Assembly: GCF_037392515.1 (NCBI RefSeq) | Contig: NC_090282.1 | Span: 28,009,554-28,073,553, forward strand | Direction of reading: 5' to 3' | DNA: 64,000 bases | From: Haliotis asinina | Lineage: Eukaryota > Mollusca > Gastropoda > Lepetellida > Haliotidae | Part shown: positions 36,101-48,100 of the stretch, one piece after another | Layout: the number at the start of each line of letters is the position of its first letter | Numbering within the stretch: the first letter of the stretch is position 1 | Notes under the pieces: generated by a model | Told to the model about the DNA's origin: nothing | Database searches by the model: none | What the model saw: the letters and a program-made list of their open reading frames with translations, nothing else | Program-made: the position numbers and the translations under genes

Positions 36101-39100
36101 GTAAGTATTGGGGTGATATTGCCGAGCAATAACCTTAACTTGGAAATACACCACCGTCAATCATCCCATTGAAACATTAATGAAAAAAGACATTATGTCA
36201 AATTTGGGAATGTTATCTTTAAGCCACAATATGGTCAGGATCAGCAGCTAGTGACATTGTACGTGCATTATGACGTCCAGAATTTCTGCTTTTGATGTGG
36301 ATGTTTCTAGAATATATTGCCAGCACCAGTTACGAATAATACCAGGAGGAATAACCTAGAATGTCGTCAGACACATCACTGTCATTGTTTAAAACACTAT
36401 CATTTGAAAACATGTTCTTACAAAAACAAAGAAACCATTATCCTATGAGATACTACCTTTTGTATTTGACATTTGAAAGAACGTATTTATTCCCATATGC
36501 ACCATGAGAATGGACAGTGCCTCAAACTTTTTAGCCTGCGTCTAACTGCCCTCAATGTCTAGTCTGGCAGTAATTCATTCGTCGTGGTGCCATGGCAAGA
36601 TGGATTTGAATAATCGTAGTTCTTTCCTAAATGTCATCGGCAGAATCTAAGATGGCATGGACATAATCATCTACAGCTCCCGTAAAAACTCCAGTTGACT
36701 CAGAAGTTGCTGAGACCCCCTCCTCTCCTTCATGCGTTTTTCAAAAACGTTTCACACAGGGATCCATTCCAAACAATGTTTCTTGGAAACCACTAGAGGT
36801 CGGCATATTGTTTTGGTAGTTTATGGTACAAAATTTAAGAACAAATTCCAGCGAAAAATGACCATACTCTTTATGGTGTGTAATTTTTAGCGTGTGAATG
36901 TATCGAAAACTACCCCGCGAACGAATAAAGAGACCATTCACTCTGCAACACTGGTTGCCGCAGCTGGTATATGCCTCCTCTATGCCATCATATACTCAGC
37001 CCGTAACATCGAACAGCTGAGGAATAACACGCCTCTGATTTATCACACTGGAACATGACAACTCCAACTTGACAAAATGTTTGTTTTGCCCACTTGTTCC
37101 CACATTCACATCACAGCCAATAATTGTGTAATAATCAAAGATTTGCCCTCAGGTTTTGCTTTAAGAAATGCTTAAACAGGTCAATGTTACACTTTAAAAG
37201 TGGTACTGTTAAAATAGTTTAGTGAACCGCGAATACACAATGCCAGTTAGAAAGTGGTTAAATGTAATATAAGTTATACTGTAAGTTGTTCATTGGTCCC
37301 TCTGGGCCTATGTGTTGATGTACCCTCGATGTTTGTTCATCATATACCAGACAACATAAGCAAACATCGAGGGTATATAAACTCATACACCCCGTGGGAC
37401 CAGTGAACAACGTATTTATCTTACCGAACACCTCAATGTTAATTTTGAATTGTTTGAAGCACGAGTACAAATCTTTTTGTGGTCATGGCTAGATTTTGCG
37501 AAAAACAGATTTAGAGTCATCTACCTTCCACCGAGTACAATCGCATGACATCGGGAATTTCCGTACACCATGCGTGATTCAATGTTACCTGAGACAAAGG
37601 ATTACTACCAAGAAGTGCCAAATGAGGTCGGCATTCCCATCGGAGTATATAGAAGTGCATCCTCGATATCTCTAGAGTATACGTTCCGGTAAATTTCCAC
37701 TATACCCTGGATGCATCTACGGTTACCCTGGATGCATCTACGGTTACCCTGGATGCATCTACGGTTACCCTGGATGCATCTACGGTTACCCTGGATGCAT
37801 CTACGGACCAACGAATTTATTACCTCCCATGGCGGGCATTTTTTATCCAATCAGGAGTCTACGCTGGGGAGTTGAGCGAACTAGTCACAACTCACTTTCG
37901 TTTCATAAATTATCTAAACGATTAAACTTGGCAGTACAAATCATGCAGTGGTATCCTGAAAGGGGTAGAAGGAATTCTTGAATATATAAGTGTGGGATCT
38001 GTCAATTTGTCTGAATGAGTTCCCAAAACAAACCTTCGAAGCTGCGACTGCTATTTTTGTTGACACTGGCAAGGTCACTTGTAACGGCGGCTACTGTGAG
38101 CATGCGGACCCAGCAATGGTAGGTAATAAAATTATCGGATTTATCGAGTTGTAGATGCATGCAGGGTGTAGGGAAGATTTATTGGAAAGTATACCCTAGG
38201 AATATTGAAGATGATGGCAATGTTACTCGCTTGTACACGGGCACATTGAAAATAATAGAAGAGCGCTCAGCAAATCAGAAAACATTAATGTGTGAGGTAA
38301 TATAATGTTAATACACTTTCTACAAAAACGTATAGATTTCAGTCAGGAAATCTATGGCGAGCACACAAAATCAGCGTTCTAATCACTAAGCCACCACACG
38401 ATACAGAAGTACATGAGTCAGTAATATACTGTGAAATGTAATCCCAGACATTATAAGATGAATCAGTTTGTGGGATATATGTACATATCAAATTTGCACT
38501 TCGGTCAATAGAGAACAACTTTCTGGTTATTTTAATGTACAGTAAAATTATCCTTTAATTATAGATCCGACCACTCTGTCAATATTTAATTGCTGTTCTG
38601 TTTCTACAACACACGACTTATCCATTGTTCTAGTACCACTTCTTTAAACACATAATGCTGATATAGCATTAGATTGACTCCTTTTTTTGTTTTCATAGGT
38701 TCCTGTCTCCACGCAATCTTCCTCGGGCGGGTTGTTCGTCGATCAAGAATTTCCCCCTAGCTTAAAATCTGTCTTCCGAAAAAAGAAAATAGAAAAAAAG
38801 ATTACCTGGAAACGTCCTTCGGTGCGTCATTAGTACTTGATCTTCATTCAGATATTGCTTATTTGATCAAATACATGTCAAGATGCAAAATTATTGATAG
38901 CATAGCCTTTGTCAGAGTAATAATGTTGTAATAAGATGAAAACATACATGAAATGAGGATAAATTTTTCACGGTGTTTTCCAGGAACTTTCCAGAAAGCC
39001 GTCTTTGATAGCTGATGGCACAAGCCGCCATGACATGAAACAGGGCGACCTAAACGACTGCTGGTTCCTCTCGACGCTGTCTGCCATTGCAGAGAAGCCA

Positions 39101-42100
39101 CAGCTTATGGCCAAGGTAAGTGCAGCAAGCAACATCTTCAGCAGAATGCATAGCTCATAGCCAATGCAAATGTCGCACAGGTGCCGTGTAGATCAGGATC
39201 CATGTGCTACAGAGCCAAATGATGTAACTCTGGATATTTCAGTTCATGGATCACTTGATGGTCTGGTTTGTTAATGGCCGCCGTCGCATGGCAGGGATGC
39301 TGCTGTGCAGCATCAGGCTAAAAATACAGACGAACAACATATTCAGAATAAACCACAGCTTGGGGTCGCGCTGCAAGTGTTCCCCATGTAATATCTTCAG
39401 GGGAAATCACAGCTCAAGGGCAAGATGAGTGTCACATTATTCATCATTTGCATTAAAAAACACAGCTCATGTCCAAGATTAATGTCACACATTGAACATC
39501 TTCAGGATAAATTACAGCTTAGGACCAAGGTAAGCACTGCACATAGCAGAATCGCCAGAGACAATATAGCTTTGAGCCAAGGTAACGTGTAAATATGTTT
39601 TATATAAATTAGGAATCCATGACCAAGGTTTGTGCTCCTTCCTTTCAACAAGTCCAGTTGTCAGAACAGTCAAACTTTTTGACATAAGCACTATGGAAGC
39701 TGGAATGGTCATGACTTTTATCGAGGACGGTGAGCATGTCTGTATGGTAGACCGTCTTCCAGAAGAGCAGACAATAGGCGGCAGATGTCATAGCATGCAA
39801 TTATAAGTCTTCAACAAGTGGGATGCTGGAAGGGGATATTCTCTTCCATCCTGACAAAAGGACACTCCTCAAATCAGTGTTTACAATTCACGCTTGCGTC
39901 TTTGAACCCTTCATAATCCACGTTATTCTCATTAAATGCCACTGTCAGACTCCAATATGATCTTACACACGAACAGTCAATTTTAACCCGAACGATTTAT
40001 GTAATGGTAGTTGTGAAGAACTTAAGGAACCAAGAGATGGTTTCTTAATAATGGGATGGCAAACGTGTATTAGATCTAGAAGATATTATGATGGGACATG
40101 GTATTATATGACATCATTTGCTTTAGTTCATGCGTTTCTATGAGAGGTTTACAAGTTAGACATCTAATTTATGAGGCCTGATACCTTCATTCTTTACACT
40201 GGAGATATTGTCTAATAGTAAAATCGTTTATTGTGGATATAACATCATATCATTGGAGTCTGTCCATATGACCACGAGTCGTTTGAGCAAATGCACATGA
40301 TTCATCACCTCTAGTTTGTGTATGCTTTCCGTTGTGCTTAAATTGAAGACAGCACATGCTCAAACTTTGTGTAATGGGTATTCAACTTGCTAGCCCTAAT
40401 CTTATTTTAATTGAATATAACAAAATGTTCACACAAATTAGAAATCAAATGTTTCAAAGGAATGAAACATAATGAATCTTCAGATATGATATACCTTTCA
40501 ATTCATAGACCTTGTTTTCACTTTGAGAATTACAACTTTTACAAAATCATTTGGATGATGCAGTTTGCACAATCTGAATAAAAGTCATTTCAGGGATCTT
40601 CCACAATGAGTGAGTGAGTGAGAGAGTGAGAGCGTGAGTATGAGTATACACCTCTGTTAGCAATATTTGCGTCACAAATCATAACCATGTTGGGAATCGA
40701 ACCCTGGTTTTCGGCGTCACGAGAGAACGTTTTAATCACTAAGCTAGCCCGCCGCCCTTAGAACACGGTTAGTGCAAGCTTAAAATAGAGCATTACATTT
40801 TCATTTTTTCATGAAAACAAGTTATTGCATTGATTTTCGTGTCGATGTCAGGCCGTGCTAATAATGTCTTTCATTCAATAATTCATTCTTCAGTGAGAGC
40901 TAACGAATCGGTGAATGGTTTCTACGTTCGCATTAACCTAACACGCATATCGTGGCAGGAGGTTAGTGAGAATATGCTTAACACAATGTGTTCATGTGGA
41001 CACTTAATTGTCTGGGGTGGTATACAGGTAGGTATTTGAATACCTATTATTGAGTTGCGAATTGATAAGTGGATCATTTTTTATCTACATTTATGTTCGT
41101 TTGTTTTGGGCATTTGGAATGTTTGGGTTTTTTTGTTTGGTCCAGCTGTTTCATGATGTCAGTCACCAGACTGTGTGTTATATCAGGAAACACTTATTCA
41201 AACACTATTTGAACCAGCTAACTAACTCTTCAGCATTGATGCCTCGTGAGTTGTGGCCTCTTCGGTTCGTACCTTGCTTGGGAGGCCTGCTCAGTGAATT
41301 ATTGCCTGCATACCGTGAATCTGGCCGTTTTGCCTAGTCGTCGAAGTTCCACTGTTACCAAAGCACAGCCTTGATGCTCATTTCACCTGAGTGTAGGGAC
41401 TGCTTTATTTACGTACACATGACCATTAATATAGACGTAATCAATACAGGTCCTTTCGGCAAGTAGAACTTCTCTCTGTTGTAGTATTGATATTTTGACG
41501 CTCTCCCACGAAGCTGAATGATTGGGCCGAGCACGCACGGGCTCATGCTTGACACCTACTCGTTTGTCATGGAGTTGATGGCATTTGGTTATAAACATGT
41601 TCAGTATTACGTAAAATGTACGTTCATCTCTGGACATCTTTATGTTTTGACTACGTTGGTGTAGTGTCGTGATATCAATGTAAATGTCATTGAAATGTGA
41701 GTGTGTTCCGTGAGTCCCGGCGATTTAAAATGATATTCTAATTCATTTCTACTATTCTTTTTCTCCTGAAAAATCGCATGCGTATGTGAGTTAGTGAGTA
41801 TAAATTTCACGCCGCCTTTAGCAACATCATAACACCGTCAGATATGGGGACAACAGAAATGGGCTTCAAGTATTGTATCCATATCTATACACCACTGTTA
41901 GCAATATTGGCTTCACACATCATACCCATGTTGGGAATCGAACCCTGGTTTTCGGAGTGACGAGCGAACACTTTAACCACCGGGCTACTCAACCGACCCT
42001 GCCAACATGAGTCAAGAAACGGTTTGTAACCAAATATTGTTGGAAGCGACATTAAATCCCATTAACGGATATGATTAGATACCAGAGGAATAGTGCAGAT

Positions 42101-45100
42101 CATCGCGTTCTCAACGCCTAGTTATTCTGTGTTAGGATCAAGACATCGAGTAACACGTCATCCTTTCATTACCTCACACAAGCATCAATCAAGACTATTT
42201 CAAGTTGTTTCGGTTACTTATGTTACCCAAAACAATGTTGGAAAAATGTCATTAAGTGTAATCAGTTTCATCCCGGAATATATAATTGCAAATCATCATT
42301 CCGTGGAGATTAGCAATGATACAGACCTAAATAAAAAACATAAGATGATGAGAAAGTCGGAAGTTCTTGTCCCTTATCGATTCCACCATCTTAATGACCA
42401 TTGTACGACTACGGCCAATGTTTTGCCAATCTTGTCTATCATTGTATCATAATGCCAGCGTCTGACATTTGGAGTATGTTCTGTTTTGTATAAAGCGAGA
42501 CTACTTAATACACAAACCAGTTGGTAAGCGACATTTTCAGGTAATAACTTTCATCTAATATTGTATAAATGTCAGAGGGTCCTAAAATGATCATACATGT
42601 AATCAGTAAACGCGGACCTTCAGTGTTCAAGGACATTGGCTTTGAAGGTCCGCTATACACCAATCAGAACCAGCAATAGGCATACTTTACACGTCTAAAT
42701 TATCACAAAAGAGTGTGTGAGTGTGTATGTTGTAACGAAACCAACACACTGTGACAGTAAACGATCGGCATGATTGTAGTATCTTGTCATACAGACTCTT
42801 ACAACATAGATCAAAATATGACTGATTGGTTGGCTGGTTAATTGCACTCAGCAATATTCCAACTATAATAGCTTCGTGAGGGAATTTGAATTTGACAAGT
42901 ACTCAACGATCATTTTATATCATCGATATATTCATAAATCTTTTGTAACTCATTTTAGTGAACTATTTGTAGTAACAATGCAGATCATCTTTTAATGTGT
43001 TGTTGCAAATACTTTTACCAGAGATTCTGTCCATATGTCATTTCTACAAATTCACACACTTTTTGAATAAAATTATTTGACATTATATTGCTATATTACA
43101 TTCCCTGATGCTGACTGAATTTAAAGCTATTAACTGGCTGGTATAATTGCTCTAGTAGGTTAACCTTTATGCGAAGGATGAAGTACGCTTTTAGAAAACA
43201 TGCAATTTGTTTTCCTCCAAACGGTTACCTTCTTTTGAAAAGTGTAAATCTGAAATGATTGTTATAAGGTCATATAACTGCCATTTTTGACAAGTGAATG
43301 CCAAGTTCAATAGCAGAATAGGAATAGTTCTTTTACTTGTACAAATTCTCCTTCAATTGAAAATACAAATGATTATATCCCACCATCAGAGAACAGATTA
43401 ACCTTCTCTAAATATGGATTGATCTTCCCAAATATTTTAGCCCGTACCCCGTAGCCATATGCGTTCAACAACCCTGTATCAAGACATACATCGGTTATTG
43501 CTCATAAAGCTGTGGCAACATTTCGTCGTCATTTCATCACCCTCTTTGTTCCCATGTTAGCTCTAGTGCCTTAATGTGATGGCGACACGATTGTTCTATT
43601 TTTAAATGTCAGGTGTTATGTGAATGGGTAACACATGGCTTAAAGATACGTTCCAGTGGACGAAATCAAAGAAATATTAATCATTTCCCTCGATGTTCGG
43701 CATCAGTGTAAATGAACTCGTTAAATGTGACGCATACATCCAAGTACAGGAAGAACAGGAACAATTCGTTATTATAGATAACATATTTTTATGTACTAAT
43801 CGGGAGACTGACTTTAAGAATTCAAAGAAAAACAGACCTCCACGAGAACCTTATCCCACTCCTACGTTGTAAATGTATTGATGAAGTAAGATTGCCCGGA
43901 TGTTGTTTCATGAAGACGCTGTTACTGTCTACCTGTCAACCATATCCTGACAGTCACTCATGACTAACCATTACTTGCAGTCGTAGATAAAATATCTTGG
44001 CATTTTCGTCGATATAGACGGTATATAAAGTGATGGTTCGAGTCCTCACAGTGACAGATGGGCGGTGTTGCTCTATATCACTTATCGACACATGCTTTTG
44101 AAGTGGTATTGCTTTTTCAATTGCTGCCATGTGTACTCTCTCATTGTTTTGTCATGAAACACAATTTGTTTTTGATGGCTTAACGTGAGCTTGGTATAAC
44201 ACCGCCAATTAAACACCTTCAGAGAGTCGACTGCTCCGTCATCGACTCACGTCAACATCAGATAAATCTAAACAAACAGAGATAACCCGGTAACAGCTGC
44301 GCCCAACGCTGGAAACGCCAATTACGGATATTACACAAAACTAATATGTTATTGGACCAGGAAGTAATCGTTTTAGTGATCAATAGAAACAATATGGAAA
44401 CTATCAGTTTTCACAATCTGTTTAAGTGTATTTAATTTAGGTAATCGTTCAATATACACTGTGTCTCGGAATAGTTTTGAATCCTAAAATGAAAAGTGTC
44501 ATTAAAAAAGATCTTGCGTGTCGATAAGAATTGGGAACAGGGTCCATATTTAAAGGTAAAACGTTGTGCACATTTTATTATAGGAAAATAAACAACAGAC
44601 ACACGTTATATGTGCCGTTTGCCACAAGAAGTTAGATATCATGTCCTGAATCGCACAGGGACACGATCTGTCTTAAAGTATTTCAAGTATATTTCTATTG
44701 TCATACGTTTTATAACACACATTACTTACACGGCAACGTATTAAGTCGCTATATCAAGCTGTCATTTCGTTGTTCTTGTTTTAGATAATCCCTGAGGATA
44801 ACACATTTGGCACATCTCGATATGATGGAAGGTTCCACTGTAGGTTCTGGCAGTTCGGCCAGTGGGTGGACGTGTACATTGACGACCTGCTTCCCACCGT
44901 GGACGGAAAGATCCTCTTCGCACACTCTTCAGACCCTGATGAATTCTGGGTATCCCTCGTGGAGAAAGCTTATGCCAAGTAAGCAGATATACAAAAACAA
45001 GCTTACAACATCGGGGTAGGAATTTCCATGTATAAAAATGTTTATTTTTCGAACATAAACACATTTGGTTCGGCGTCAAGATCACTTTTGAAAGTTTCAA

Positions 45101-48100
45101 AGCTTCAGAAATATGGTTGACTGTCGATGATGGATTTGGGGCATGTGTACGAGTATATGTGAATAATCGTTGTTGCACCCGTAAGAGATTAACATAATTC
45201 TACACATACCACAGGATGACCGTGAGAGTATTTAATGATTAGGGTTTTTTTTATTAGTTTTCGGGGAACAAAAAGTAGATGTGCTTCAAAGTATATTGCC
45301 TTCAACTGATTTGCCCACCGGAGTTGGAAATAAGGGAGACCAATGAAACCTCCCTATTCCTATTTTGATCCATGCATTTAGATTCAGATTGACAAAACGC
45401 TTTTACATAAGGGTATATGGCAATATAGATAACTTTAGCTTTTCCACAGTACAAATTATGCAGTTCAACCCACTGGTGTCTACATTTTACAGCCGTTGAG
45501 CTACAGACGAGCATGAAGATTTCAAAGAACTTCGTCATGTCTTTTTCAATCTAAAGTTGTTTGATGAACATGCAAGTCTTCAGAAAAGCTGTAAAAGGTT
45601 TTCGGGAGGACAAGTGGGTGACATTTCTAAAAATGATTATTTTTTAAACGGCGTGCGCTCCCAGGACGACATGGATAGAGATCACGTTTTATCCTCTGTG
45701 CCAATGCCTTTGTGCCAATGCAGTGACGTACCATCACGTTTCAGCAAGATATTGACCATGATGTCTAAAGGCAGCATAAGACAGGCTTTTCCTCCTGGTC
45801 TCCATATAACACATGTGGGGGGAGACCAGGACCAGAAGCAGCCGCTTATCCTTGCGGAAGCATCCGACAGAATCTTTTCAATTACCTGGTATCTTTAATG
45901 CACCGGAGTAGCTGGTTTTGGCAAAGATCTCTTGATGCGTGTTACCTCCGTTTGATGACTCTACGCCACTGGCGGACACACCCGATATTGACTTTGTCAA
46001 TCAATCTGTTACTCCATCAAGCGTTCAGGGCGTGTCGCTCAGTCTCCTGTTACATTGCATGTGTTTTCTCAATGAATTTATTATGACAAAAACAAGACGA
46101 AAGACTACATATTATGTTGCTATTTTCCATAACAAATACATCACTTTTTTGTGAAGCAAAATTACTTTAATAAATGTGACGTTAAGGGCAAGTATAGATG
46201 TGGATTTAAATAAAAATGCCAAACTAAATAAAACGATGTTAATGACAGGATGAACCAGTCTTATGAGGCCCTGGAGTACGGGTTTGAAGCCGACGCTTTC
46301 ACCGACCTGACTGGGGGCCTGGCAGAGTGGTACAATCCTTCTGATTTAAGGGAACATGAGTTCTACCTCATCCGGGCAGCTTTCCAGTGTGGCGCTGTGA
46401 TTGGCTGTCTTAGTGTGGTAAGTGACCATTGCAAATGCATTGAAATAAGCTGAAGAATGTTAAGCATCTTAACGATACACTTTGGGCGACAGATAAATAT
46501 TCGACTGTAATGTTGCTATACACGATATATTTTGATATGTACATTGTATATACTCGACTGTTTAGTGGGAACGAGTATAGTTTTCCGCTCGCTTCGGCAA
46601 TATTCCAGCTATATGGCTGCGGTCTGTAAATATTATAATCTGGACCAGATAACCCAGTGATCAACAACATGAACATCGTTCTGCGTAATTAGCTAGGATA
46701 CGAAGACCTGTGTCAGCCAAGTCAGGGAGCCTGACCACCCCATCCCGTTAGTCGCCTCTTAAAAGCATGAGCTACTGAAAATCAGTTCTAGCCCGAATCT
46801 TCACGGTTTTTTTCATATTTTAATTAATTTAGTTAATCTGGTTTGTTGTTTGTGGTAATTGCTACAGGACAAGGAAGAACGGGCTGAACAGGATCGGAAG
46901 GGCATGATATCCAACCATTCCTATGTCATAACAGGTGTCGAAGAAATTCCGCACCAAGATTCAACAGCGAAACTGATCCGCGTGCGAAATCCCTGGGGGG
47001 ACACCGAATGGGAAGGAGCCTGGTGTGACGGGTTAGTTTGTGTTTGAACAGTCGTCACTGATACTTAGGTCGCTTGAGCTTGTTTGTTAATAATGACAAT
47101 AAACACTAAAAACAAAATGTAATCTTGGGAGATAACAATGCAAAGCTGCTTCCGGTCTACACCAACTGCCATTTTATCTTACACAATAAAGACGCACAAT
47201 GCAAAGCTTCGTAACAAAAGCAGACGAGGAGCCAGTATATGTTGCCCAGATAGTCAATATCTCAGGAAACTGCCACAAAGCTTTAGCTAAAGGTAGACAC
47301 TACAATAGTATTCTGGAGAAAAACAGTGTGTATCTTAAGGTACCAATAGTCAATACAAGGTTATTACGGGGAACCACAACGTACATAACTCGCCTGTTTG
47401 CGGATGGCACATCATTGTACAAGGCATCTGAAAACCTTCACAGAATTGAAACCTCATCAAACGGAAATCTTCGATGGGTAATGTTTGGGCTGACATCATA
47501 TAATCCAGATAAGACAGAATCAATACCTGTCTCACTCAAAGATGACATTTGCTCCACAAGCTTTCAGAACCCAAAGACATGACAGAAAACAGCATGAAAA
47601 CACTTATCATGAATTTATTATTTCAAATGCGCGTTTTGACAACGATAAGAGGTCTAGCATATGATATGTCAACGTCCAGGTAAGTCGTCTTACTCCATTT
47701 GGCCAATAGTAATTAGCGTTGAACGAACATGTTCATGACGCCCTCCCAGTTCCATTTCCACGTAATCAGCATGACGACTTTGAACATCTCACCTTTACAT
47801 TCTAAATGGTGCAAGGGTAATGAAGTATACTCAGTCAACGACATCAAAGTGGCATTGAACGGGTAATGAGAACATAGATCGATAACAGGAGACATGCCTA
47901 TTTGACATTACAAAAACGATGATATTAGAACGCCAACGCACCAGTAACACAATGACGTCTCGAGGTGACCACCACGGTGTGGCCTGAAGGTTAGAAGTTA
48001 GTAAGCGGCTTATGTGGGTCATTACCGCGGATTAGTCTCATGGTTTGTTTTGTATATTTCCACGGGAGGCTAATAATCCACCTGAAGCTTTAATACGACA

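Larger units (their letters stand above)
39116..44784 (+). other. Calpain intron 3
   Basis: A 5.7-kb intron. It holds two tRNA-derived SINEs (40604-40765, 41783-42000) and a short hairpin (42608-42653). The segment right after exon 3 (39116-39560) contains several imperfect echoes of the exon-3 end, such as CACAGCTCATGTCCAAGATT, CACAGCTCAAGGGCAAGATG and TACAGCTTAGGACCAAGGTA. They look like a degenerate local repeat of the exon end and donor. No exon is needed here: exon 3 joins exon 4 seamlessly by family alignment. Confidence 0.6.

Noticed and set aside
38015-38111. Possible calpain first exon reading MSSQNKPSKLRLLFLLTLAR near 38015
   Set aside because: Its donor (GTAGGT) leaves phase 2, which does not fit the phase-0 exon 2. 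The 21031 exon fits without adjustment.
41050-41337. 95-codon frame with a hydrophobic segment (membrane protein exon)
   Set aside because: It lies within calpain intron 3, has no recognised motif, and no matching splice partners in phase were found.
45557-45898. 113-codon frame MFDEHASLQKSCKRFSGG between calpain exons 4 and 5
   Set aside because: Exons 4 and 5 join directly within the conserved AYAK.N.SYEAL block, so no exon is needed. No domain seen.
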